From positions 9,287,398 through 9,351,397 of the forward strand of contig NC_080057.1 in the NCBI RefSeq assembly GCF_026212465.1: a stretch of 64,000 nucleotides of DNA. Reading direction: 5' to 3'. Below, piece after piece: positions 44,587-60,314 of the stretch; position 1 is the stretch's first letter, and every line of letters starts with the position of its first letter. The notes under the pieces were generated by a model, which was not told the DNA's origin, made no database searches, and worked only from the letters and a program-made list of their open reading frames with translations. The position numbers were made by a program, and so were the translations under genes. The DNA is from Amaranthus tricolor. Lineage: Eukaryota > Streptophyta > Magnoliopsida > Caryophyllales > Amaranthaceae.

Positions 44587-47500
44587 TCAATGATCAATGA
44601 AGAATGAACAAGGATCAATGATAAATGAAGAATGAACGATGAAGAATGAACAAGGATTAATGGTCAATGACGAACGAACGATGAAGAATGAACAAGGATC
44701 AATGATCAATGAAGAATGAACGATGAAGAATGAACAAGGATCAATGATCAATGAAGAATGAACGATGAAGAATGAACAAGGATCAATGGTCAATGACGAA
44801 TGAACGATGAAGAATGAACAAGGATCAATGATCAATGAAGAATGAACGATGAAGAATGAACAAGGATCAATGATCAATGAAGAATGAACGATGAAGAATG
44901 AACAAGGATTAATGATCAATGAAGAATGAACAAGGATCAATGATCAATGAAGAATGAACAAGGATCAATGATCAATGAAGAATGAACGATGAAGAATGAA
45001 CAAGGATCAATGATCAATGAAGAATGAACGATGAAGAATGAACAAGGATCAATGATCAATGAAGAATGAACGATGAAGAATGAACAAGGATCAATGATCA
45101 ATGAAGAATGAACGATGAAGAATGAACAAGGATCAATAATCAATGAAGAATGAACGATGAAGAATGAACAAGGATCAATGATCAATGAAGAATGAACGAT
45201 GAAGAATGAACAAGGATCAATGATCAATGAAGAATGAACAAGGATCAATGATAAATGAAGAATGAACGATGAAGAATGAACAAGGATTAATGGTCAATGA
45301 CGAATGAACGATGAAGAATGAACAAGGATCAATGATCAATGAAGAATGAACGATGAAGAATGAACAAGGATCAATGATCAATGAAGAATGAACGATGAAG
45401 AATGAACAAGGATCAATGGTCAATGACGAATGAACGATGAAGAATGAACAAGGATCAATGATCAATGAAGAATGAACGATGAAGAATGAACAAGGATTAA
45501 TGATCAATGAAGAATGAACGATGAAGAATGAACAAGGATTAATGGTCAATGACGAATGAACGATGAAGAATGAACAAGGATCAATGATTAATGAAGAATG
45601 AACGATAAAGAATGCACAAGGATCAATGATCAATGAAGAATGAACGATGAAGAATGAACAAGGATCAATGAAGAATGAACGATGAAGAATGAACAAGGAT
45701 CAATGATCAATGAAGAATGAACGATGAAGAATGAACAAGGATCAATGATCAATGAAGAATGAACGATGAAGAATGAACAAGGATCAATGGTCAATGACGA
45801 ATGAACGATGAAGAATGAACAAGGATCAATGATCAATGAAGAATGAACGATGAAGAATGAACAAGGATCAATGATCATTGAAGAATGAACGATGAAGAAT
45901 GAACAAGGTTCAATGGTCAATGAAGAATGAACGATGAAGAATGAACAAGGATCAATGATCAATGAAGAATGAACGATGAAGAATGAACAAGGATCAATGA
46001 TCAATGAAGAATGAACGATGAAGAATGAACAAGGATTAATGATCAATAAAGAATGAACAAGGATCAATGATCAATGAAGAATGAACAAGGATCAATGATC
46101 AATGAAGAATGAACGATGAAGAATGAACAAGGATTAATGGTCAATGACGAACGAACGATGAAGAATGAACAAGGATTAATGATCAATGAAGAATGAACGA
46201 TGAAGAATGAACAAGGATCAATGATCAATGAAGAATGAACGATGAAGAATGAACAAGGATCAATGGTCAATGACGAATGAACGATGAAGAATGAACAAGG
46301 ATCAATGATCAATGAAGAATGAACGATGAAGAATGAACAAGGATCAATGATCAATGAAGAATGAACGATGAAGAATGAACAAGGATTAATGATCAATGAA
46401 GAATGAACAAGGATCAATGATCAATGAAGAATGAACAAGGATCAATGATCAATGAAGAATGAACGATGAAGAATGAACAAGGATCAATGATCAATGAAGA
46501 ATGAACGATGAAGAATGATCAAGGATCAATGATCAATTAAGAATGAACGATGAAGAATGAACAAGGATCAATGATCAATGAAGAATGAACGATGAAGAAT
46601 GAACAAGGATCAATGATCAATGAAGAATGAACGATGAAGAATGAACAAGGATTAATGATCAATGAAGAATGAACAAGGATCAATGATCAATGAAGAATGA
46701 ACAAGGATCAATTATCAATGACAAATGAACGATGAAGAATGAACAAGGATCAATGATCAATGAAGAATGAACGATGAAGAATGAACAAGGATCAATGATC
46801 AATGAAGAATGAACGATGAAGAATGAACAAGGATCAATGGTCAATGACGAATGAACGATGAAGAATGAACAAGGATCAATGATCAATGAAGAATGAACGA
46901 TGAAGAATGAACAAGGATCAATGATCAATGAAGAATGAACGATGAAGAATGAACAAGGATCAATGGTCAATGACGAATGAACGATGAAGAATGAACAAGG
47001 ATCAATGATCAATGAAGAATGAACGATGAAGAATGAACAAGGATCAATGATCAATGAAGAATGAACGATGAAGAATGAACAAGGATCAATGATCAATGAA
47101 GAATGAACGATGAAGAATGAACAAGGATCAATGGTCAATGACGAATGAACGATGAAGAATGAACAAGGATCAATGATCAATGAAGAATGAACGATGAAGA
47201 ATGAACAAGGATTAATGATCAATGAAGAATGAACGATGAAGAATGAACAAGGATCAATGATCAATGAAGAATAAACGATGAAGAATGAACAAGGATCAAT
47301 GATCAATGAAGAATGAACAAGGATCAATGATAAATGAAGAATGAACGATGAAGAATGAACAAGGATTAATGGTCAATGACGAATGAACGATGAAGAATGA
47401 ACAAGGATCAATGATCAATGAAGAATGAACGATGAAGAATGAACAAGGATCAATGATCAATGAAGAATGAACGATGAAGAATGAACAAGGATCAATGGTC

Positions 47501-50500
47501 AATGACGAATGAACGATGAAGAATGAACAAGGATCAATGATCAATGAAGAATGAACGATGAAGAATGAACAAGGATTAATGATCAATGAAGAATGAACGA
47601 TGAAGAATGAACAAGGATTAATGGTCAATGACGAATGAACGATGAAGAATGAACAAGGATCAATGATTAATGAAGAATGAACGATAAAGAATGCACAAGG
47701 ATCAATGATCAATGAAGAATGAACGATGAAGAATGAACAAGGATCAATGATCAATGAAGAATGAACGATGAAGAATGAACAAGGATCAATGATCAATGAA
47801 GAATGAACGATGAAGAATGAACAAGGATCAATGATCAATGAAGAATGAACGATGAAGAATGAACAACGATCAATGATCAATGAAGAATGAACGATGAAGA
47901 ATGAACAAGGATCAATGATCAATGAAGAATGAACGTTGAAGAATAAACAAGGATCAATGATCAATGAAGAATGAACGATGAAGAATGAACAAGGATCAAT
48001 GATCAATGAAGAATGAACAAGGATCAATGATAAATGAAGAATGAACGATGAAGAATGAACAAGGATTAATGGTCAATGACGAATGAACGATGAAGAATGA
48101 ACAAGGATCAATGATCAATGAAGAATGAACGATGAAGAATGAACAAGGATCAATGATCAATGAAGAATGAACGATGAAGAATGAACAAGGATCAATGGTC
48201 AATGACGAATGAACGATGAAGAATGAACAAGGATCAATGATCAATGAAGAATGAACGATGAAGAATGAACAAGGATTAATGATCAATGAAGAATGAACGA
48301 TGAAGAATGAACAAGGATTAATGGTCAATGACGAATGAACGATGAAGAATGAACAAGGATCAATGATTAATGAAGAATGAACGATAAAGAATGCACAAGG
48401 ATCAATGATCAATGAAGAATGAACGATGAAGAATGAACAAGGATCAATGAAGAATGAACGATGAAGAATGAACAAGGATCAATGATCAATGAAGAATGAA
48501 CGATGAAGAATGAACAAGGATCAATGATCAATGAAGAATGAACGATGAAGAATGAACAAGGATCAATGTTCAATGACGAATGAACGATGAAGAATGAACA
48601 AGGATCAATGATCAATGAAGAATGAACGATGAAGAATGAACAAGGATTAATGATCAATGAAGAATGAACGATGAAGAATGAACAAGGATTAATGGTCAAT
48701 GACGAATGAACGATGAAGAATGAACAAGGATCAATGATTAATGAAGAATGAACGATAAAGAATGCACAAGGATCAATGATCAATGAAGAATGAACGATGA
48801 AGAATGAACAAGGATCAATAGTCAATGACGAATGAACGATGAAGAATGAACAAGGATCAATGATCAATGAATAATGAACGATGAAGAATGAACAAGGATC
48901 AATGATGAATGACGAATGAACGATGAAGAATGAACAAGGATCAATGATGAATGAAGAATGAACGATGAAGAATGAACAAGGATCAATGATCAATGAAGAA
49001 TGAACGATGAAGAATGAATAAGGATCAATGATCAATGAAGAATGAACAAGGATCAATGATAAATGAAGAATGATCGATGAAGAATGAACAAGGATCAATG
49101 ATCAATGAAGAATGAACGATGAAGAATGAACAACGATCAATGATCAATGAAGAATGAACGATGAAGAATGAACAAGGATCAATGATCAATGAAGAATGAA
49201 CGATGAAGAATGAACAAGGATCAATGATCAATGAAGAATGAACGATGAAGAATGAACAAGGATCAATGATCAATGAAGAATGAACGATGAAGAATGAACA
49301 AGGATCAATGATCAATGAAGAATGAACGTTGAAGAATGAACAAGGATCAATGATCAATGAAGAATGAATGATGAAGAATGAACAAGGATCAATGATCAAT
49401 GAAGAATGAACAAGGATCAATGATAAATGAAGAATGAACGATGAAGAATGAACAAGGATTAATGGTCAATGACGAATGAACGATGAAGAATGAACAAGGA
49501 TCAATGATCAATGAAGAATGAACGATGAAGAATGAACAAGGATCAATGATCAATGAAGAATGAACGATGAAAAATGAACAAGGATCAATGATCAATGACG
49601 AATGAACGATGAAGAATGAACAAGGATCAATGATCAATGAACAATGAACGATGAAGAATGAACAAGGATCAATGATCAATGAAGAATGAACGATGAAGAA
49701 TGATCAAGGATCAATGATCAATGAAGAATGAACGATGAAGAATGAACAAGGATCAATGGTCAATGACGAATGAACGATGAAGAATGAAGAAGGATCAATG
49801 ATCAATGAAGAATGAACGATGAAGAATGAACAAGGATCAATGATCAATTAAGAATGAACGATGAAGAATGAACAAGGATTAATGGTCAATGACGAATGAA
49901 CGATGAAGAATGAACAAGGATCAATGATCAATGAAGAATGAACGATGAAGAATGAACAAGGATCAATGATCAATGAAGAATGAACAAGGATCAATGATAA
50001 ATGAAGAATGAACGATGAAGAATGAACAAGGATTAATGGTCAATGACGAACGAACGATGAAGAATGAACAAGGATCAATGATCAATGAAGAATGAACGAT
50101 GAAGAATGAACAAGGATCAATGATCAATGAAGAATGAACGATGAAGAATGAACAAGGATCAATGGTCAATGACGAATGAACGATGAAGAATGAACAAGGA
50201 TCAATGATCAATGAAGAATGAACGATGAAGAATGAACAAGGATCAATGATCAATGAAGAATGAACGATGAAGAATGAACAAGGATTAATGATCAATGAAG
50301 AATGAACAAGGATCAATGATCAATGAAGAATGAACAAGGATCAATGATCAATGAAGAATGAACGATGAAGAATGAACAAGGATCAATGATCAATGAAGAA
50401 TGAACGATGAAGAATGAACAAGGATCAATGATCAATGAAGAATGAACGATGAAGAATGAACAAGGATCAATGATCAATGAAGAATGAACGATGAAGAATG

Positions 50501-52627
50501 AACAAGGATCAATAATCAATGAAGAATGAACGATGAAGAATGAACAAGGATCAATGATCAATGAAGAATGAACGATGAAGAATGAACAAGGATCAATGAT
50601 CAATGAAGAATGAACAAGGATCAATGATAAATGAAGAATGAACGATGAAGAATGAACAAGGATTAATGGTCAATGACGAATGAACGATGAAGAATGAACA
50701 AGGATCAATGATCAATGAAGAATGAACGATGAAGAATGAACAAGGATCAATGATCAATGAAGAATGAACGATGAAGAATGAACAAGGATCAATGGTCAAT
50801 GACGAATGAACGATGAAGAATGAACAAGGATCAATGATCAATGAAGAATGAACGATGAAGAATGAACAAGGATTAATGATCAATGAAGAATGAACGATGA
50901 AGAATGAACAAGGATTAATGGTCAATGACGAATGAACGATGAAGAATGAACAAGGATCAATGATTAATGAAGAATGAACGATAAAGAATGCACAAGGATC
51001 AATGATCAATGAAGAATGAACGATGAAGAATGAACAAGGATCAATGAAGAATGAACGATGAAGAATGAACAAGGATCAATGATCAATGAAGAATGAACGA
51101 TGAAGAATGAACAAGGATCAATGATCAATGAAGAATGAACGATGAAGAATGAACAAGGATCAATGGTCAATGACGAATGAACGATGAAGAATGAACAAGG
51201 ATCAATGATCAATGAAGAATGAACGATGAAGAATGAACAAGGATCAATGATCATTGAAGAATGAACGATGAAGAATGAACAAGGTTCAATGGTCAATGAA
51301 GAATGAACGATGAAGAATGAACAAGGATCAATGATCAATGAAGAATGAACGATGAAGAATGAACAAGGATCAATGATCAATGAAGAATGAACGATGAAGA
51401 ATGAACAAGGATTAATGATCAATAAAGAATGAACAAGGATCAATGATCAATGAAGAATGAACAAGGATCAATGATCAATGAAGAATGAACGATGAAGAAT
51501 GAACAAGGATTAATGGTCAATGACGAACGAACGATGAAGAATGAACAAGGATTAATGATCAATGAAGAATGAACGATGAAGAATGAACAAGGATCAATGA
51601 TCAATGAAGAATGAACGATGAAGAATGAACAAGGATCAATGGTCAATGACGAATGAACGATGAAGAATGAACAAGGATCAATGATCAATGAAGAATGAAC
51701 GATGAAGAATGAACAAGGATCAATGATCAATGAAGAATGAACGATGAAGAATGAACAAGGATTAATGATCAATGAAGAATGAACAAGGATCAATGATCAA
51801 TGAAGAATGAACAAGGATCAATGATCAATGAAGAATGAACGATGAAGAATGAACAAGGATCAATGATCAATGAAGAATGAACGATGAAGAATGATCAAGG
51901 ATCAATGATCAATTAAGAATGAACGATGAAGAATGAACAAGGATCAATGATCAATGAAGAATGAACGATGAAGAATGAACAAGGATCAATGATCAATGAA
52001 GAATGAACGATGAAGAATGAACAAGGATTAATGATCAATGAAGAATGAACAAGGATCAATGATCAATGAAGAATGAACAAGGATCAATTATCAATGACAA
52101 ATGAACGATGAAGAATGAACAAGGATCAATGATCAATGAAGAATGAACGATGAAGAATGAACAAGGATCAATGATCAATGAAGAATGAACGATGAAGAAT
52201 GAACAAGGATCAATGGTCAATGACGAATGAACGATGAAGAATGAACAAGGATCAATGATCAATGAAGAATGAACGATGAAGAATGAACAAGGATCAATGA
52301 TCAATGAAGAATGAACGATGAAGAATGAACAAGGATCAATGGTCAATGACGAATGAACGATGAAGAATGAACAAGGATCAATGATCAATGAAGAATGAAC
52401 GATGAAGAATGAACAAGGATCAATGATCAATGAAGAATGAACGATGAAGAATGAACAAGGATCAATGATCAATGAAGAATGAACGATGAAGAATGAACAA
52501 GGATCAATGGTCAATGACGAATGAACGATGAAGAATGAACAAGGATCAATGATCAATGAAGAATGAACGATGAAGAATGAACAAGGATTAATGATCAATG
52601 AAGAATGAACGATGAAGAATGAACAAG
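41826..52627 (+). repeat. 5,376/5,390-bp tandem duplication, two copies
   Basis: The first copy runs from about 41,826 to 47,215 and the second from about 47,215 to 52,627. Spacing is 5,390 bp on the left (41,906/47,296, 42,606/47,996) and 5,376 bp to the right of the 14-bp insertion at 43,022-43,070 (43,649/49,025, 44,587/49,963, 46,064/51,440, 46,680/52,056). The copies meet at about 47.2 kb, where an AGGATTA unit passes into the ATAAACG unit. Marker ATTATCA in H6 occurs at about 46,712 and 52,088. Confidence 0.87.
43022..43070 (+). repeat. 49-bp monomer with one extra 14-mer
   Basis: Heptamers run H1, H2, H3, H2, H1, H4, H5 and then directly to H1, so a 14-mer has been gained within a 35-bp unit. 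The corresponding units near 39,487 and 48,412 lack the gain. It is the reciprocal of the common 28-bp units and supports the 14-mer as an active unit of slippage or exchange. Confidence 0.9.
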
Positions 52628-55600
52628 GATTAATGGTCAATGACGAATGAACGATGAAGAATGAACAAGGATCAATGATTAATGAAGAATGAACGATAAA
52701 GAATGCACAAGGATCAATGATCAATGAAGAATGAACGATGAAGAATGAACAAGGATCAATGATCAATGAAGAATGAACGATGAAGAATGAACAAGGATCA
52801 ATGATCAATGAAGAATGAACGATGAAGAATGAACAAGGATCAATGATCAATGAAGAATGAACGATGAAGAATGAACAAGGATCAATGGTCAATGACGAAT
52901 GAACGATGAAGAATGAACAAGGATCAATGATCAATGAAGAATGAACGATGAAGAATGAACAAGGATTAATGATCAATGAAGAATGAACGATGAAGAATGA
53001 ACAAGGATTAATGGTCAATGACGAATGAACGATGAAGAATGAACAAGGATCAATGATTAATGAAGAATGAACGATAAAGAATGCACAAGGATCAATGATC
53101 AATGAAGAATGAACGATGAAGAATGAACAAGGATCAATGAAGAATGAACGATGAAGAATGAACAAGGATCAATGATCAATGAAGAATGAACGATGAAGAA
53201 TGAACAAGGATCAATGATCAATGAAGAATGAACGATGAAGAATGAACAAGGATCAATGGTCAATGACGAATGAACGATGAAGAATGAACAAGGATCAATG
53301 ATCAATGAAGAATGAACGATGAAGAATGAACAAGGATCAATGATCATTGAAGAATGAACGATGAAGAATGAACAAGGTTCAATGGTCAATGAAGAATGAA
53401 CGATGAAGAATGAACAAGGATCAATGATCAATGAAGAATGAACGATGAAGAATGAACAAGGATCAATGATCAATGAAGAATGAACGATGAAGAATGAACA
53501 AGGATTAATGATCAATAAAGAATGAACAAGGATCAATGATCAATGAAGAATGAACAAGGATCAATGATCAATGAAGAATGAACGATGAAGAATGAACAAG
53601 GATTAATGGTCAATGACGAACGAACGATGAAGAATGAACAAGGATTAATGATCAATGAAGAATGAACGATGAAGAATGAACAAGGATCAATGATCAATGA
53701 AGAATGAACGATGAAGAATGAACAAGGATCAATGGTCAATGACGAATGAACGATGAATAATGAACAAGGATCAATGATCAATGAAGAATGAACGATGAAG
53801 AATGAACAAGGATCAATGATCAATGAAGAATGAACGATGAAGAATGAACAAGGATTAATGATCAATGAAGAATGAACAAGGATCAATGATCAATGAAGAA
53901 TGAACAAGGATCAATGATCAATGAAGAATGAACGATGAAGAATGAACAAGGATCAATGATCAATGAAGAATGAACGATGAAGAATGATCAAGGATCAATG
54001 ATCAATTAAGAATGAACGATGAAGAATGAACAAGGATCAATGATCAATGAAGAATGAACGATGAAGAATGAACAAGGATCAATGATCAATGAAGAATGAA
54101 CGATGAAGAATGAACAAGGATTAATGATCAATGAAGAATGAACAAGGATCAATGATCAATGAAGAATGAACAAGGATAAATTATCAATGACAAATGAACG
54201 ATGAAGAATGAACAAGGATCAATGATCAATGAAGAATGAACGATGAAGAATGAACAAGGATCAATGATCAATGAAGAATGAACGATGAAGAATGAACAAG
54301 GATCAATGGTCAATGACGAATGAACGATGAAGAATGAACAAGGATCAATGATCAATGAAGAATGAACGATGAAGAATGAACAAGGATCAATGATCAATGA
54401 AGAATGAACGATGAAGAATGAACAAGGATCAATGGTCAATGACGAATGAACGATGAAGAATGAACAAGGATCAATGATCAATGAAGAATGAACGATGAAG
54501 AATGAACAAGGATCAATGATCAATGAAGAATGAACGATGAAGAATGAACAAGGATCAATGATCAATGAAGAATGAACGATGAAGAATGAACAAGGATCAA
54601 TGGTCAATGACGAATGAACGATGAAGAATGAACAAGGATCAATGATCAATGAAGAATGAACGATGAAGAATGAACAAGGATTAATGATCAATGAAGAATG
54701 AACGATGAAGAATGAACAAGGATTAATGGTCAATGACGAATGAACGATGAAGAATGAACAAGGATCAATGATTAATGAAGAATGAACGATAAAGAATGCA
54801 CAAGGATCAATGATCAATGAAGAATGAACGATGAAGAATGAACAAGGATCAATGATCAATGAAGAATGAACGATGAAGAATGAACAAGGATCAATGATCA
54901 ATGAAGAATGAACGATGAAGAATGAACAAGGATCAATGATCAATGAAGAATGAACGATGAAGAATGAACAACGATCAATGATCAATGAAGAATGAACGAT
55001 GAAGAATGAACAAGGATCAATGATCAATGAAGAATGAACGTTGAAGAATAAACAAGGATCAATGATCAATGAAGAATGAACGATGAAGAATGAACAAGGA
55101 TCAATGATCAATGAAGAATGAACAAGGATCAATGATAAATGAAGAATGAACGATGAAGAATGAACAAGGATTAATGGTCAATGACGAATGAACGATGAAG
55201 AATGAACAAGGATCAATGATCAATGAAGAATGAACGATGAAGAATGAACAAGGATCAATGATCAATGAAGAATGAACGATGAAGAATGAACAAGGATCAA
55301 TGGTCAATGACGAATGAACGATGAAGAATGAACAAGGATCAATGATCAATGAAGAATGAACGATGAAGAATGAACAAGGATTAATGATCAATGAAGAATG
55401 AACGATGAAGAATGAACAAGGATTAATGGTCAATGACGAATGAACGATGAAGAATGAACAAGGATCAATGATTAATGAAGAATGAACGATAAAGAATGCA
55501 CAAGGATCAATGATCAATGAAGAATGAACGATGAAGAATGAACAAGGATCAATGAAGAATGAACGATGAAGAATGAACAAGGATCAATGATCAATGAAGA

Positions 55601-58600
55601 ATGAACGATGAAGAATGAACAAGGATCAATGATCAATGAAGAATGAACGATGAAGAATGAACAAGGATCAATGGTCAATGACGAATGAACGATGAAGAAT
55701 GAACAAGGATCAATGATCAATGAAGAATGAACGATGAAGAATGAACAAGGATTAATGATCAATGAAGAATGAACGATGAAGAATGAACAAGGATTAATGG
55801 TCAATGACGAATGAACGATGAAGAATGAACAAGGATCAATGATTAATGAAGAATGAACGATAAAGAATGCACAAGGATCAATGATCAATGAAGAATGAAC
55901 GATGAAGAATGAACAAGGATCAATGAAGAATGAACGATGAAGAATGAACAAGGATCAATGATCAATGAAGAATGAACGATGAAGAATGAACAAGGATCAA
56001 TGATCAATGAAGAATGAACGATGAAGAATGAACAAGGATCAATGGTCAATGACGAATGAACGATGAAGAATGAACAAGGATCAATGATCAATGAAGAATG
56101 AACGATGAAGAATGAACAAGGATCAATGATCATTGAAGAATGAACGATGAAGAATGAACAAGGTTCAATGGTCAATGAAGAATGAACGATGAAGAATGAA
56201 CAAGGATCAATGATCAATGAAGAATGAACGATGAAGAATGAACAAGGATCAATGATCAATGAAGAATGAACGATGAAGAATGAACAAGGATTAATGATCA
56301 ATAAAGAATGAACAAGGATCAATGATCAATGAAGAATGAACAAGGATCAATGATCAATGAAGAATGAACGATGAAGAATGAACAAGGATTAATGGTCAAT
56401 GACGAACGAACGATGAAGAATGAACAAGGATTAATGATCAATGAAGAATGAACGATGAAGAATGAACAAGGATCAATGATCAATGAAGAATGAACGATGA
56501 AGAATGAACAAGGATCAATGGTCAATGACGAATGAACGATGAAGAATGAACAAGGATCAATGATCAATGAAGAATGAACGATGAAGAATGAACAAGGATC
56601 AATGATCAATGAAGAATGAACGATGAAGAATGAACAAGGATTAATGATCAATGAAGAATGAACAAGGATCAATGATCAATGAAGAATGAACAAGGATCAA
56701 TGATCAATGAAGAATGAACGATGAAGAATGAACAAGGATCAATGATCAATGAAGAATGAACGATGAAGAATGATCAAGGATCAATGATCAATTAAGAATG
56801 AACGATGAAGAATGAACAAGGATCAATGATCAATGAAGAATGAACGATGAAGAATGAACAAGGATCAATGATCAATGAAGAATGAACGATGAAGAATGAA
56901 CAAGGATTAATGATCAATGAAGAATGAACAAGGATCAATGATCAATGAAGAATGAACAAGGATCAATTATCAATGACAAATGAACGATGAAGAATGAACA
57001 AGGATCAATGATCAATGAAGAATGAACGATGAAGAATGAACAAGGATCAATGATCAATGAAGAATGAACGATGAAGAATGAACAAGGATCAATGGTCAAT
57101 GACGAATGAACGATGAAGAATGAACAAGGATCAATGATCAATGAAGAATGAACGATGAAGAATGAACAAGGATCAATGATCAATGAAGAATGAACGATGA
57201 AGAATGAACAAGGATCAATGGTCAATGACGAATGAACGATGAAGAATGAACAAGGATCAATGATCAATGAAGAATGAACGATGAAGAATGAACAAGGATC
57301 AATGATCAATGAAGAATGAACGATGAAGAATGAACAAGGATCAATGATCAATGAAGAATGAACGATGAAGAATGAACAAGGATCAATGGTCAATGACGAA
57401 TGAACGATGAAGAATGAACAAGGATCAATGATCAATGAAGAATGAACGATGAAGAATGAACAAGGATTAATGATCAATGAAGAATGAACGATGAAGAATG
57501 AACAAGGATTAATGGTCAATGACGAATGAACGATGAAGAATGAACAAGGATCAATGATTAATGAAGAATGAACGATAAAGAATGCACAAGGATCAATGAT
57601 CAATGAAGAATGAACGATGAAGAATGAACAAGGATCAATGATCAATGAAGAATGAACGATGAAGAATGAACAAGGATCAATGATCAATGAAGAATGAACG
57701 ATGAAGAATGAACAAGGATCAATGATCAATGAAGAATGAACGATGAAGAATGAACAAGGATCAATGGTCAATGACGAATGAACGATGAAGAATGAACAAG
57801 GATCAATGATCAATGAAGAATGAACGATGAAGAATGAACAAGGATTAATGATCAATGAAGAATGAACGATGAAGAATGAACAAGGATTAATGGTCAATGA
57901 CGAATGAACGATGAAGAATGAACAAGGATCAATGATTAATGAAGAATGAACGATAAAGAATGCACAAGGATCAATGATCAATGAAGAATGAACGATGAAG
58001 AATGAACAAGGATCAATGAAGAATGAACGATGAAGAATGAACAAGGATCAATGATCAATGAAGAATGAACGATGAAGAATGAACAAGGATCAATGATCAA
58101 TGAAGAATGAACGATGAAGAATGAACAAGGATCAATGGTCAATGACGAATGAACGATGAAGAATGAACAAGGATCAATGATCAATGAAGAATGAACGATG
58201 AAGAATGAACAAGGATCAATGATCATTGAAGAATGAACGATGAAGAATGAACAAGGTTCAATGGTCAATGAAGAATGAACGATGAAGAATGAACAAGGAT
58301 CAATGATCAATGAAGAATGAACGATGAAGAATGAACAAGGATCAATGATCAATGAAGAATGAACGATGAAGAATGAACAAGGATTAATGATCAATAAAGA
58401 ATGAACAAGGATCAATGATCAATGAAGAATGAACAAGGATCAATGATCAATGAAGAATGAACGATGAAGAATGAACAAGGATTAATGGTCAATGACGAAC
58501 GAACGATGAAGAATGAACAAGGATTAATGATCAATGAAGAATGAACGATGAAGAATGAACAAGGATCAATGATCAATGAAGAATGAACGATGAAGAATGA

Positions 58601-60310
58601 ACAAGGATCAATGGTCAATGACGAATGAACGATGAATAATGAACAAGGATCAATGATCAATGAAGAATGAACGATGAAGAATGAACAAGGATCAATGATC
58701 AATGAAGAATGAACGATGAAGAATGAACAAGGATTAATGATCAATGAAGAATGAACAAGGATCAATGATCAATGAAGAATGAACAAGGATCAATGATCAA
58801 TGAAGAATGAACGATGAAGAATGAACAAGGATCAATGATCAATGAAGAATGAACGATGAAGAATGATCAAGGATCAATGATCAATTAAGAATGAACGATG
58901 AAGAATGAACAAGGATCAATGATCAATGAAGAATGAACGATGAAGAATGAACAAGGATCAATGATCAATGAAGAATGAACGATGAAGAATGAACAAGGAT
59001 TAATGATCAATGAAGAATGAACAAGGATCAATGATCAATGAAGAATGAACAAGGATCAATTATCAATGACAAATGAACGATGAAGAATGAACAAGGATCA
59101 ATGATCAATGAAGAATGAACGATGAAGAATGAACAAGGATCAATGATCAATGAAGAATGAACGATGAAGAATGAACAAGGATCAATGGTCAATGACGAAT
59201 GAACGATGAAGAATGAACAAGGATCAATGATCAATGAAGAATGAACGATGAAGAATGAACAAGGATCAATGATCAATGAAGAATGAACGATGAAGAATGA
59301 ACAAGGATCAATGGTCAATGACGAATGAACGATGAAGAATGAACAAGGATCAATGATCAATGAAGAATGAACGATGAAGAATGAACAAGGATCAATGATC
59401 AATGAAGAATGAACGATGAAGAATGAACAAGGATCAATGATCAATGAAGAATGAACGATGAAGAATGAACAAGGATCAATGGTCAATGACGAATGAACGA
59501 TGAAGAATGAACAAGGATCAATGATCAATGAAGAATGAACGATGAAGAATGAACAAGGATTAATGATCAATGAAGAATGAACGATGAAGAATGAACAAGG
59601 ATTAATGGTCAATGACGAATGAACGATGAAGAATGAACAAGGATCAATGATTAATGAAGAATGAACGATAAAGAATGCACAAGGATCAATGATCAATGAA
59701 GAATGAACGATGAAGAATGAACAAGGATCAATGATCAATGAAGAATGAACGATGAAGAATGAACAAGGATCAATGATCAATGAAGAATGAACGATGAAGA
59801 ATGAACAAGGATCAATGATCAATGAAGAATGAACGATGAAGAATGAACAACGATCAATGATCAATGAAGAATGAACGATGAAGAATGAACAAGGATCAAT
59901 GATCAATGAAGAATGAACGTTGAAGAATAAACAAGGATCAATGATCAATGAAGAATGAACGATGAAGAATGAACAAGGATCAATGATCAATGAAGAATGA
60001 ACAAGGATCAATGATAAATGAAGAATGAACGATGAAGAATGAACAAGGATTAATGGTCAATGACGAATGAACGATGAAGAATGAACAAGGATCAATGATC
60101 AATGAAGAATGAACGATGAAGAATGAACAAGGATCAATGATTAATGAAGAATGAACGATGAAGAATGAACAAGGATCAATGGTCAATGACGAATGAACGA
60201 TGAAGAATGAACAAGGATCAATGATCAATGAAGAATGAACGATGAAGAATGAACAAGGATTAATGATCAATGAAGAATGAACGATGAAGAATGAACAAGG
60301 ATTAATGGTC
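50700..60310 (+). repeat. 4,879-bp tandem duplication with nested 2,093-bp repeats
   Basis: Sequence at about 50,705-55,430 recurs at about 55,584-60,310 with an offset of 4,879 bp (697 heptamers; landmarks 51,006/55,885, 52,056/56,935, 53,099/57,978, 54,149/59,028, 55,101/59,980). Within each copy an approximately 2 kb segment repeats at 2,093 bp (51,006/53,099 and 55,885/57,978). Only a few private changes separate the copies, such as C to A at 54,178. Confidence 0.86.
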
Positions 60311-60314
60311 AATG

